Below the pieces are notes generated by a model. It ran no database searches, was not told where the DNA came from, and saw nothing but the letters and a program-made list of their open reading frames with translations. Below are positions 30,940 to 43,494 of a DNA stretch of 64,000 bases, piece after piece; position 1 is the stretch's first letter; each line of letters starts with the position of its first letter. The DNA is from Mimachlamys varia (lineage: Eukaryota > Mollusca > Bivalvia > Pectinida > Pectinidae), in the NCBI GenBank assembly GCA_947623455.1, contig OX392534.1:40181426-40245425 (forward strand), read 5' to 3'. Both the position numbers and the translations under genes were made by a program.

Positions 30940-32180
30940 GGTGCAGCGTATGTGTTTGTTACGTCATCTTTGTAACGCCCTTGTGGTAAAGGAACCCTGG
31001 CAAGTGACATTCAGTGTATATCTGAATATATCATATCATGCTATCGAAACTACATATTCAATAATAATAATATCTTGTTTTAACAATAACAAATTGTCTG
31101 TAATAATACCAGTGAATATCTTTTTAATATTAAGGATCTTCTCTTGTGAGGTTTTAATCATGTTCAAACCTCGTTTTGATCTCACGTGAGTAATGTTTGT
31201 TATGTCTAACAATTTATTATCAATTTTGATAACAAATATGTATCTGAAATATGTAGCAAAAATTAGATGTCTGTTATTTGTAGAACTTTTTTTAGAAGAA
31301 TTTAAAAAAAGGACCATTATGGTGGCCATTTTGAAAATTACTATTTCTGTGTATTTCTTCTACTTCACGAACAGCCAAAATTTCATGATTGATTTTTATG
31401 CTTGATTGATCATTTAGAATCGTCCGTGTGTCGCAATTTTTCATAACAACAAGTTCTTTTTTGCTGTACAACTTCTTTATGTTCATTTTAAAGCAACAAA
31501 TATGCAAGAAAGATTTTTTTTTATATTTTAGGTATGTTTTGAAATTGTTTTTTAAAAGCATTTACTCTACAAAATAAAAGATAAAGAATGGAGTATTTTT
31601 CAATAAAAAATAAGGCGAAGGAGTAACTAAAATTTATGTAATGAGCTAAAAGAATAATAATCAGACTTCTTTCTTCCGTAATCATTAAGAAAATACTATT
31701 ATTGTCAATTCTGCAAACATTCATACATATCTGATCACAAATCTGGAAGATATTGAATGAAACTTGCCTGCGATTGGCCAAAACAGCATTTTTCACATAA
31801 ATCACGTATTTTACTCATTTTGGTATCTTTGACCGAGCATAGCACAAAAACGAGTTCACTACCATATGTACCGTTTTGCATTTTCTGCTATGGAATGAAC
31901 TCTCTTTTCCAAAAATGCATATAAGCAAAAAAGTTGTCAGAAAATTGCGACTTTTCACAAGAGAATATCCTTAAACACTAACTAACACATATCCGATATA
32001 TACAGAATCGAAGCAATTTCGATCCTCGACACTTTCATCGTTTTGTTAGGTTGAAGTGGTGAAGCAGACTATTGGGCTGTTTCCCTCATGGTATTGCCCG
32101 TTGTCATGGTTAAACGGTTATTTTACTGGATTACGGAAATTTGAAATCATCACGTGTATCGTATAGCTTAATAGTAAGTT
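30940..32180. other. AT-rich non-coding stretch
   Basis: Overlapping short ORFs on both strands are typical of low-GC random sequence. Only the start (30,940-30,975) matches the hammerhead-carrier 3' end; nothing else recognised. Confidence 0.4.
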
Positions 32181-32182
32181 GT

Positions 32183-33270
32183 CTATGTTGGTCGTAGTTT
32201 CAGTAGAGATCGGGAAGTGTCCGTTGTGTCCTTTATTTCCAGTTCAGAAGGGTATATACGATCGACGTGGTCAGCAAACTTCTTGTTGTTTATAGACAAC
32301 GCATCGTCGATATATCGGAAAGTGAAGTTAAAAGATTTTGCAAGGATTTTGTTACCTGTCCTGATTAGCTCTTCCACAAATTCAGTCTCGTATGAAAACA
32401 AAAACAAGTCAGCTAAGAGTGGGGCACAGTTTGTTCCCAACAGTCTACTGGAAAATCTTTTCTCCAAACTCAGCAAAATATTGTCGACCAGGAATTCAAT
32501 CATCCTTACTATATCTTCTTCAGTATATTTCCTTTTAGCTATTGTCGTGTTTTTTCACAAATTATGCTCAAAGACAGCTCACTACCATATATTTGTATCG
32601 TTGTCCGCCTTTCATGGAAAAGAAAGCTCTCATAACAAGAGATCGAAGACGTCCCTTCAATTTCGTATGAGGTATGGTAGTGTACAGGGTGAAAAAATCA
32701 AATGTTTTGACCGAAAAGAGATTTTGTAAGAGGGGGTGTTCAAGATTGATCAAATGATCTTTCGCGTTTTTCAAAATCCACATCCCATTAATTACACTTA
32801 TGACGTACACAGTGTCAAAACAAGACTGAATCCCTTATTATATTGTACTAAGAATGGTAGTAAGAAGTTTAGATAATGACTTGGTCGAGCAATTAGCAGA
32901 GCCAGCGATAAAACGTTTCCTATAAGGAACCTTGTGTAGTTTCGGTATCCAATAAAGACGAGGTAGGTCAGCGTCTTGCTCATAAACCGGTACTTCGAAA
33001 GATTGTATTACAGAAGCATTGTTAGGCAGTATTTCATCTTTCGAAAAACCGGCCAATGTTTTACCTGTAAATGTAATAGCGTTTGCAAACAATAATTAAG
33101 TTGCTAGATGCTTTGTCTGCAGACACAACCACATACTTATCATGTACATAATTGAATGATGTTCGAAAATCGGTGTCAAGAAATATTAATAAGCAATAAT
33201 GCAAATTTTTATTTACGTAAGGATTATGTTTCAAAACGTTAAAACAAACAATTGTATAACTGTTTCTCAA
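32183..33270 (-). pseudogene. Penelope-like reverse transcriptase, frameshifted
   Basis: Reading the minus strand: VVSADKASSNLIIVCK (about 33,180-33,090), RLYWIPKLHK (about 32,950), TFDFFTLYTTIPH (about 32,690, motif A region), TNCAPLLADLFLFSYE (about 32,430) and FRYIDDALS (active-site YIDD at about 32,303-32,314). Motif order and the PKLHK signature fit Penelope-type RTs. The pieces lie in different frames and the glycine-rich part before TNCAP is shortened, so no complete protein is encoded. No GIY-YIG endonuclease was seen. Confidence 0.75.
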
Positions 33271-33599
33271 TGAAGGTGATGAAAATGGACCTCAGATCAT
33301 AATGGATGCTTAGTAGTAATTCCACTATTTCATCAGTTCCTGGGGGGATGGTGCATTATTGTATGAAAATAACCAAATAGGTTCTATTTAAAATCAAATT
33401 CCAAAATCATTTTTGACAAAAATTCTAAAAAATTCTTCAACATGAATTTACTTTTTGAACGTGAGAATCATTGAACTATTTGATATATGTGTAATATGTA
33501 AAATAAATAAAGTTTATATTTATATATATGAAGTATTTATATATATACAGTTTTGTTATATACTGTATATACTGTTAATGTCATTCTTATTTTAACCCC

Positions 33600-36500
33600 C
33601 TTTAATCCTCAAAACATATATGTTGGGAATGATTAAAGGTGACAGGAGGGTAGAATGGTGATTTGAATACAATTGTAACAGGATGCGATCCTCTCGCACA
33701 CCGTAAAAAGTTATAACATCGAGCTACAGACGTATAAAAGGTGACTAGGATGGGGGATTGATGGGATAGGCCTTAAAGAATGGGGGGGATAGGTGAACTA
33801 TAGGTGATAAAAAACTAATGCTATTCGTACATCTGATTGAATATAGGTGTATATGTTTGATGCAAGTTGACTGAATGAGCGGACTATTGAATGGTTGAAT
33901 AGTAAGATGCATTTATGAGTAAATTAGAAGGTGTTTGGTGCTTATTGATGCGATTAAATGATACTACATCCAATTTATCAGAAAGTTGAGAAACGATTGA
34001 ATTTTAGTTATTAGATTAAAGACTGAAGGATTATTCACGGCTGAATGATGGTTTCATCAATAAGCGACCTTTTTGACACGTGACTTATGATACTGACTGC
34101 AAATGTATATTCATTTAGGAAAACTAGTTAATTACTAGGATCTTGTAAAATATTCAAATTTCATATCAATAAGCGGTATAATAATTCGTAAGGCGTTATA
34201 TAATAACTCATTCTGGTCTATATTTTTATTGTTTGCTTTCCAATAACGTTGATGATTTTTTTCTCATTGATATACCATTTTAAACATTAAGTTGATCTAT
34301 TTTTAAATTTTTAACATAATTTATTGAAACCAATCACTAGTCTTAATATTTAATATTTGTTTAACCTTTCCAACCTGATTACATGTGAGTAAATCAAAAT
34401 TCAAGGGGAGGGGGGAAAGGGTGGGTAGGCGGAAATACGTGATTTGCAGAACAGGATGCGATCCTCTGGCACACCGTGAAAAGTTGTAAGATCGTAAGTC
34501 ACTGGCGTGGACTTGAAACCCCGTAAACTTGGCCTGCTGCACATCAGATCGTTCCGCCAATTCATTTTATTTGCATATATTTGGGTAAACTTGACAAAAA
34601 CTGATCATGTATTTGTTCAAGTATGTGAGAAATTAATGAAAATTAGCATATTTCTCAGTGAAATACCCCTCTCCTGCAAAATGTAAGACAGGCCACACGA
34701 TAGCCCTCCTATGTTATAATAGGGTTATTAGCTACAGTGCCTGTAGCAAGTGAGCTACGTATGGTCTCCCCTCTCCTATTGTAGGGGATTATACAGGGTC
34801 AAATAACATCAAAGACTAACCACAACTTGAAATACTATGTATCACAGTGCTAATGACTATATAACTGACCCCACCACTGTATAGGGTCTGTTTATGTTGT
34901 AAACATCACCACGTGCTGACCTGTATGTTCGTGTTCAACTTTAATTCACAGTAATTGACAAATTTATGAACGTAATTTTGAATAATTTTTGGGGTCATAT
35001 GATGAAGAAATCAATTTAATAGAAATCAATTTTGCAAACAAAAACAAAAAACAAAAAAACAAAGACAAAATGTTGGTTGACCCTATCTATATCCTAAAGT
35101 GAATAGATAAATGACTAAAGGATAATTCACAGATGATTGTTGTTTTCATAAATAAAAGATTGCTTTTGAAATGTGACTGATGATACTTACTGCAAATTAA
35201 TATTTATTTAGGAAAAAACAAACTAATTGCTAGGATCTTTATTTTTTGAAATTCTAATGTATATATTAAAATTAAATATAAATAATCGGTATAATCATTC
35301 GTAAGGCTTTAAACTATAACTAATATTTTGTCTAAATTTTCATTATTGGCTTTTAAATTGATTTGATGATATTCTTTCATTGATATACCATTTTATACTT
35401 TTAATTGATCAAATTTAAAAGAGAGTTTCATAATAAAGGTAAACACGATAATTATAATAAAAATAATCCATTGGTTTGATATATAAAATTCATTTAACCT
35501 TTCCAACCTGATAACATGTGAGTAAATCAAAATTCAAGGGGGGGGGGGGGGAGGAAAGGGTGGGTAGGCGGAAATACGTGATTTGCAGAACAGGATGCGA
35601 TCCTCTGGAACACCTTGAAAAGTTGTAGGATCGTAAGTTACTGGCGTGGACTTGAAACCCCGTAAACTTGGCCTGCTGCACATCAGATCGTTCCGCCAAT
35701 TCATTTTATTTGCATATATTTGGGTAAACTTAAGTTACACTAATAGCATACAGGGTGAAATAGGTTAAATGTGTATAATGTGATTGTCTTTGGTGAATGG
35801 CTGTGAAGTGTATATAGCGGTTAAAATTAGGCCATGAAAGTCACAATTCATAAAATGATTTAAGAATAATATTAAAGTTAATATATAAGATGATAATTCA
35901 TGCTTAAATTTTTTATTATCAATAAATCACCAAATCGTAAGATAATTAAAATGCGAACAAACTAATAGTGATATTGTTAAAATTATTCACAATTGCATAA
36001 TATTATATAGTATAGACAAAGACGGACAAGTTTTAAAATGGATCTTCTATCACAATATTTAACAAAAATTGATACATCTGTTTTAGCACTTATCTAACCA
36101 ATTCTGCCTACCAAACCGTTAATCTTGAATAGACATGTGTCCGTCAAGCTGTCCTCCGACAAACACTGATCATGTATTTGTTCAAGTATCTGAGAAAGTA
36201 ATGAAAGTTAGCATATTTCTCAGTGAAATACCCCCCCCCCCCCCCCGCGAAATGTACGACAGGCCACACGATAGCCCTCCGATGTTATAATAGAGTTATT
36301 AGCTACAGTACCTGTAGTAAGTGAACCATGTATGGTCTCCCCTCTTCTATTGTAGGGGATTATACAGGGTCAAATAACATCAAAGACTAACCACAACTTG
36401 AAATACTATGTATCACAGTGCTAATGACTATATAACTGACCACACCACTGTATAGGGTCTGTTTATGTTGTAAACATCACCACGTGCTGACCTGTATGTT

Positions 36501-39500
36501 CGTGTTCAATTTTAATTCACAGTAATTGACAAATTTATGAACGTAATTTTGAATAATTTTTGGGGTCATATGATGTAGAGATCAATTTAATAGAAATCAA
36601 TTTTGCAAACAAAAACAAAAAACAAAAAAACAAAGACAAAATTTGGGTTGACCCTATCTATATCCTAAAGTGAATAGATAAATGACTAAAGGATAATTCA
36701 CGGATGATTGATGGTTTCATAAATAAAAGATTCCGTTTGAAATGTGACTCATGATACTTACTGCAAATTGATATTTATTTAGGAAAAAACAAACTAATTG
36801 CTAGGATCTTTATTTTTTGAAATTCTAATGTATATATCAAAATTAAATATAAATAATCGGTATAATGATTCGTAAGGCTTTAAACTATAACTTATATTTT
36901 GTCTTAATTTTCATTATTGGCTTTTAAATTGATTTGATGATTTTCTTGTATTGATATGCCTTTTTATACTTTTAATTGATCAAATTTTAAAGAGAGTTTC
37001 ACAATAAAGGTAAACACGATAATTATAATAAAAGTAATCCATTGTTTTCATATATAAAATTAATTTAACCTTTCCAACCTGATTACATGTGAGTAAATCA
37101 AAATTCAAGGGGAGGGAGGAAAGGCTGGGGTGGTGGAAATACGTGATTTGCAGAACAGGATGCGATCCTCTGGAACACCATGAAAAGTTGTAAGATCGTA
37201 AGTCACTGGAGTGGACTTGAAACCACGTAAACTTGGCCTGCTGTACATAAGATCGTTCCGCCAATTCATTTTATTTGCATATATTTGGGTAAACTTAAGT
37301 TAAAATAATTGCATACAAGGTGAAAAGGGTTAAATGTGTATAATGTGATGGTCTTGAAGTGAATTTGGTGAATGACTGTGAAGTGTATATAGCAGTTAAA
37401 ATTAGGCCATGAAAGTCACAATTCATAAAATGATTCAAGAATGCTATTAAACCTAATATATAAGATGATAATTCATTCTTACATGTTTTAATTATCAATA
37501 AATCACCAAATCGTAAGAAAATTAAAATACGAACAAACTAATAGTGATATTGTTAAAATTATTCACAATTGCATAATAGTATATAGTATAGACAAAGACG
37601 GACAGGTTTAAAAATGGATCTTCTATCACATTATTTAACAAAATATGATACATCTGTTTTAACGCTGATCTAACCAATTCTGCCTATCAAACCGTTAATC
37701 TTGAATAGACATGTGTCCGTCAAGCTGTCCTCCAACATACACTGATCATGTATTTGTTCAAGTATCTGAGAAAGTAATGAAAATTAGCATATTTCTCAGT
37801 GAAATACCCCTCTCCCGCAAAATGTAAGACAGGCCACACGATAGCCCTCCAAGGTTATAATAGGGTTATAAGCTACAGTGGCTGTAGCAAGTGAACTATG
37901 TATGGTCTCCCCTCTCCTATTGTAGGGGATTATACAGGGTCAAATAACATCAAAGACTAACCACAACTTGAAATACTATGTATCACAGTGCTAATGACTA
38001 TAACTGACCACACCACTGTATAGGGTCTGTTTATGTTGTAACCATCACTACATGCTAACCTTTTTCTCGTTTTCAATTTAAATTCACTGTAATTGACAAA
38101 TTGATGAACGTAATTTCGAATAATTTTTTGGGGTCATATGATGAAGAAATCAATTTTGCAACATAAATAAAAAATCAAAAAACAAAGACAAAATGTTGGT
38201 TGACCATATCTATATCCTAAAGTGAATAGATAAATGACTAAAGGATAATTCACGAATGATTGATGGTTTCATATTTATTTAGGAAAAAACAAACTAATTG
38301 CTAGGATCTTTATTTTTTTGAAATTCTAATGTATATATTAAAATCTTATATAAATAATCGGTATAATCATTCGTAAGGCTTTAAACTATAACTAATATTT
38401 TGTCTTAATTTTCATTATTGGCTTTTAAATTGATTTGATGATTTTCTTTCATTGATATACCTTTTTATACTTTTAATTGATCGAATTTTAAAGAGAGTTT
38501 CATAATAAAGGTAAACACGATAATTATAATAAAAGTAATCCATTGTTTTGATAAATAAAATTCATTTAACCTTTCCAACCTGATTACATGTGAGTAAATC
38601 AAAATTCAAGGGGAGGGAGGAAAGAGTGGGGTGGCGGAAATACATGATTTGCAGAACAGGATGCGATCCTCTGGCACACCGTGAAAAGTTGTAAGATCGT
38701 AAGTCACTGGCGTGGACTTGAAACCCCGTAAACTTGGCCTGCTGCACATCAGATCGTTCCGCTAATTCATTTTATTTGCATATATTTGGGTAAACTTAAG
38801 TTAAACTAATTGTATACAGGATGTAAAAGGTTAAATGTTTATGATTTGTTGGTCTTGAACTGAATTAGGGGATTGGCTGTGAAGTGTGTATAGCATTTAA
38901 AATTAGGCCATGAACGTCACAATTCATTAAATGAATCAAGAATGCTATCAAAATTAATATATAAGATGACAATTCTTGTGTAAATGTTTTTATTATAAAC
39001 TCTTCAAATCTTTAAATACTGAAAATACGTCTTATATGTACATTGTGTAAGAATTTTTATTCCGCTTTATAATAAAGAACCTAGCGCATATACATCCCGC
39101 TAAATATAGAAAAGATAATTCGAATTCATTGATTCAAAATATGTGCTACATGTGTATTTGAAATTCAATATATGCTCTGATAATATCAAATGGTATTAAT
39201 TAACAGATTTTTTTTATTTGTTACAATTGTAAAATTCTGATAACTGGGTACAAAATGTACATGAATCAGAAAACAAGGAAACAAATCATACCAGTACATT
39301 AGCAAACAGATGGGATTTTGTTTTGTTAACGTAAGTTTTATGTTTACAATGATAAAACAATCAATTTTATAACAGCTTCTAGATGCAGTTTTTGAAAATG
39401 TTAGAAAAATCAAAATATCATGTTTACCTCCAAATAGAAAAAGTAGTGAGTTTTTTAGCAGTTTTGTGACCCTACAATATCGGTATGTCCTGTTTTATTT

Positions 39501-40800
39501 ATAAGTTAAGTTTAGATAAATTGAAATTCCTAAACTGATACAGTCACATTTCTAGGTCAAGGTAATTATTCGGAATAATAGAACTTCTGTTAAATTTTAC
39601 GGTGAATATATGTTTAGATGTCAAATCGTAAACAGCTCTCGAAGTTTTATGGTCAGACCACATGCTACGTAGGAGACGGGGGCGGACTAAAGACGTAGAA
39701 GTTGACTTAAAGGATATATTGATGGGGAGGGTTTAATGTAGGGATGTGTGTGTAGCTGACCTATGGGTAATAAATGGTTTGTCTAATTGGACAGATGATT
39801 GGATATACATGGATATGGTTGGTTGCATTTGAATGGTTGAATGGCAGTCGAATGGTTGAATCGGTAAATAGTTAGATGCATTTGTCAGTATATCAGTAAG
39901 TGTATAATATGCTTGATTTTTATAATGATTGCTTTATCGGTGAACTAAGTGATGCAATTAAATGATACTACTTTGTATCATGAAATTTATCAGAAAGTTA
40001 AAAAAAGGATGATTGTATTTAAGTGAATTGATCAATGATTTAAGGATTATTCACGGATGATTGATGGTTTCATAAATAAAAGATTTCTTTTGAAACGTGA
40101 CTGATTATACTGACTGCAAAATAATATTTCTTTGGGAACAAACTAATTAGTTGCTAGGATCTGTTTATTTTATAAATTTCAATGTAAACATTCAAATTAC
40201 ATATGGATAATTGGTATAATTATTCGGAAGGGGTGATACAATTACTTATATTTTGTCTAAAGTTTCATTGTTGGCTTTCAAATTCTTTTAATGATTTTCC
40301 CTCGTTGATATATCATTTTATACTTGAATTTATCAATTTTTTAAAGTTGGGTTTCATAAATAAGGTAAACACGATAATTATAGTTATTGTTTTGATATAT
40401 AACATTCATTCAACATTTTTATCCTGATTGCATGTGAGTAAATCAAAATCCAAGGGGAGGGAGGGAAGGTTGGGATATTGGAAATATGTGATTTGCAGAA
40501 CAAGATGCGATCCTCTGGAACACCGTGAAAAGTTGTAAGATCGTAAGTCACTGGTGTGGACTTGAAACCCCGTAAACTGCACATCAGATATTCTCACCAA
40601 TTCAAAAGTCAATTTCTTTGCATATGTTTTTTTTGCAAACTTAAGTTAATTAAAACTGTGTCAAAGATGAAATTTGTTAAAGATGTATAATTGTTTGTCT
40701 TAAAGTGAATATGGTGAATGGCGGTGAATAACTAGTGTAGATAGCAGTTTAAATTTGGTCATGAACGTCACATTTTCCAATTGAAAATTGCTTAAAAAGT
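33600..40800. repeat. Tandem array with about 1.5-kb S-T-Q units
   Basis: S block (starts TTTAACCTTTCCAACCTGAT; contains GATGCGATCCTCTGG and a CTTGAAACCCCGTAAACTTG word) begins at about 34,362, 35,494, 37,063, 38,565 and, diverged, 40,405. Q block (starts CTGATCATGTATTTGTTCAA) begins at about 34,600, 36,168 and 37,742. T block (TAATGTGATGGTCTTGAAGT type) lies between S and Q except in the first copy. Outer flanks (33,600-34,340 and 39,640-40,400) are diverged copies of each other. Q copies are nearly identical, so inner units are recent. Confidence 0.85.
34321..40612 (-). other. Recurrent 60-80-codon ORF in each S block
   Basis: At 34321-34560, 35490-35699, 36980-37264, 38562-38747 and 40406-40612 the minus strand stays open for MAERSDVQQAKFTGFQVHAS followed by a shared SHPVLQITYF segment. 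Copies are similar DNA, so openness may simply be inherited. No domain is recognised; the frame ends differ. Confidence 0.3.
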
Positions 40801-40984
40801 TTTATCCATCTCCCCTGTTATGATACAAAATCTCCTTTAATTCCTGACTATTATCTATTTTCTTATATCCTCAACCAAGCCATTATCAAATCGTCTTACT
40901 ACTATTCTTAGTAGTGTTAAATCAGACTTTCAGTATTATTGTGACACTGTACATGTATACTTAAGGAGAGAACACGGAATGTGG

Positions 40985-42180
40985 ATTAAAATTTGAAAAA
41001 CATAGGATATTCTGATCTGTGTTGAGCACCCCCTTCTCAAAAATATTTCGTCTATCAAAGCATTTGAATTTTCCACCCTGTACACTACCATACCACATAC
41101 CAAACTGAAAGAACGTCTTCCGTCTATCATTATGAGAGCTTTCTTTTCAAAGGGAGGTGGACGACATTACAAGTACATGGTTGTGAGCTATCTTGGAAGC
41201 ATACATGTGCTTTGTAAAAAAAAATACGATAAAAAGCTACGATGAAATATACAGCGGAAGACGTAGTACGAATGATTGAATTCCTGGTTGATAATATATT
41301 TGTTGAATTCGGAGGAAAGGCTTTCTAACTTTCTGTGCTCCACTTTTTGCTGACTTGTTTTTGTTTTCATACGAGGCTGCATTTGTCGTACGCGTGGGGC
41401 ATATCAGGATGGGTAACAAAACCCTTGCCAAATCTCTCAATTTTACTTTCAGTATATCCACGATGTGTTGTCTTTATACAACAAAAGGTTTGCTGACCTA
41501 GTCGATCGTGTATACCCTACTGACCTTGAGATTAAAAAAGACTCTCCTACATCAGCTTCTTCCCTCTATCTTTACCTAAAATATGACCAACACGGGCAGA
41601 TTACTTTTAAGCTGTATGATAAACGTGACGTTTTCGATTTTCCAATCGTGAACTTTCCCCTTTTCATGGTAGCATCTCCGCTTCTCCATCCTACGGTGTT
41701 TTTATGTCGCACTTTATTCACTATTCTAGGGCTTGCTCTGAATATCGATATTCGTGATAGATTTCAAATACTGACAAACAAACTTACGGCACAGGGATTC
41801 GAGAGATGCAGGTTGATGAAGACTATGGGCAAGTTTTATGGCTGCCATCTTTATCTCATCGAGAATGTTCTTTATTCTATGTGATAAGTAAATGGGCGTT
41901 TTTGAGTTTGCTTATTAGTATGCTTATTTGTTGTGATTGACAATGATTCGGTTCTCAATTTGAGGATTAATATTTACTTTGATGTGACCAAGATTTACAT
42001 GGTAGGTGTCGTCGATGAAGCAGAAGACGCTTACTCTTCCGGAACACCTGGTCTCATTATCTTGTACTTTTACGGGGGTCTCCATGAAAATCCTTCCTTT
42101 GTTCTTATTTTGCTTCCAGTTTAATTGATTTGAGCTCGGATTATGGTTTTGTCGACGCTTTAGTATTTTATGATTTTTTT
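40985..42180 (+). pseudogene. Penelope-like RT relic with tail (tandem copy 1)
   Basis: FSTLYTTIPHTKLKERL at about 41,070, a broken fingers/palm segment, then YIHDVLSLYNKRFADLVDRV at about 41,453. The active-site YIDD has become YIHD, a dead catalytic aspartate. The frame continues through YDKRDVFDFPIVNFPLF to KFYGCHLYLIENVL (stop at 41,882), then the tail (GTCGTCGATGAAGCAGAAG at about 42,008) and terminus. Confidence 0.75.
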
Positions 42181-42189
42181 ACATGTTTC

Positions 42190-43140
42190 CCACTTAAAAC
42201 AGAAGACGCTTTTTTTCCGGAACACGTAGTATTTTCAAGTATTTCCTTGTTTATATTTCCTTTTTTCATATTTTGTCCCTAGTTTAATCGATTTTCACCT
42301 CGGATTATTGTGTTGTTGACGGTTTAGTAATCTCTGATTATTTCCATAGCCAAAATTCGTTTAAAATAGCTTTGTTGGATTTATTGGAGAAGGTTCTGAA
42401 TATAATTATATACTTCTGAAACTAAACATATTTTTAGATAACAGTGAGAGACAAAAATAATTTCTTAATATGCTCCAAACAAAATAAACAGAACGAAAAC
42501 ACTATAAAAGCTGATATGAAATAAACTGAAGAATCTATAGTACAAATGATAATATTCCTTGTTGACAATATATTTGTTTATTTAGAGGAAATATCCTTTT
42601 GGAATTTTTTATGAGAACAACTGTGTCAAAATCGTAGCTGACCTGTTTTTGTTTATAAACTAGGCTGCATATGTCGAAGAACAGGATAGATAATAAAAGC
42701 TACACTTCATATATATGGACGATATATTGTCTCTAAACAGCAAGACGTTTGCTGACAACGTCGGTTGTAATTACCCTTCTGAACTTGAAATAAATGACAC
42801 AACAGACTGCTCTACATCAGCTAATTACCTAAATGTTTACTTCACGATGACCAACATCGGTAGCTCACTAATAAGCAGTACGATAAACGTGATCATTTCG
42901 ATTTTTCTATCGTGAACTTTACCTTTCCTGATAGTAACACCCCTACATCTCCAGACTATATGTTATAATAGGACTTTCTCTTTATACAAATGTACCGTGA
43001 TTTTCGCGATAGAAGTCGGCTGATGATGAACAAACTTACGACTCAAATATTGGAGGGATGCAGGTTGGTGAAGACTATCAGCAAGTTTTACAATCGCCAT
43101 CCTGGTATTTTAGTGGGTTTTTTTTTAAATAAAGATTTTT
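42190..43140 (+). pseudogene. Penelope-like tail and second RT relic (tandem copy 2)
   Basis: A second tail (CAGAAGACGCTTTTTTTCCG to TAGTAATCTCTGATTA, 42,190-42,345) is followed by another RT body with MDDILSLNSKTFADNV at about 42,715, YPSELEINDT and degraded downstream codons. Head-to-tail relative to copy 1. Confidence 0.7.
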
Positions 43141-43223
43141 TTAATATGATCGTAAGCGTTTGGAAGTGACTTTGCTGGAGCCTCCATAGCCACAGTTAAT
43201 CTCAATTGAGTAGTGGCACGGTA

Positions 43224-43494
43224 CTTAATATACACATTTTCGTAGTACACAATTTGAAATTATACAGAACTAGTTTGAATTTACTTATAATAAAGTAAAA
43301 GGGTTTTACGCACCTGACCCTTCTACTTCTACATTAGTTTAGAAATTTTGGATTCCTACCTTTTGGCCCCTAGCATCACTGAAGAGTCCTAAGAGGACGA
43401 AACAGCTGTATGATGCAGTTTCATTCATTTTTTCGGCATACTGTATATATTACTAAATTTGAGAGGTGCAGCATATGTGTGTGTTACGTGATCT
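43224..43494 (+). mobile_element. About 270-bp repeat carrying a hammerhead ribozyme (copy 2)
   Basis: Matches 23,042-23,326 along nearly its full length and directly precedes a Penelope-like tail (43,495-43,700). Part of its 3' half also occurs inverted at about 43,803-43,885. Confidence 0.6.
43373..43416 (+). ncRNA. Type-I hammerhead ribozyme motif (copy 2)
   Basis: Stem I GCATCA/TGATGC is fully Watson-Crick; core CTGAAGA; stem II GTCC/GGAC with loop TAAGA; GAAA; stem III AC-AGCT-GT; cleavage triplet GTA at 43,408-43,410. Relative to copy 1 it changes stem I position U-G to U-A and three loop II bases, while all core bases are identical. Confidence 0.75.

Noticed and set aside
31036..31805. 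Cluster of overlapping 70-97-codon ORFs on both strands
   Set aside because: Low-GC sequence with many Ile/Asn/Lys/Phe codons, no domain, no splice context; typical random ORFs.
32217..32729. 170-codon + strand ORF
   Set aside because: It is the antisense shadow of the minus-strand reverse-transcriptase relic, which carries the RT motifs.
35165..35190. GACTGATGATACT in the tandem array as a hammerhead core
   Set aside because: No GAAA box or stem II follows, and other array copies read GACTCATG, GACTTATG or GACTGATTATAC, so the motif is not conserved.
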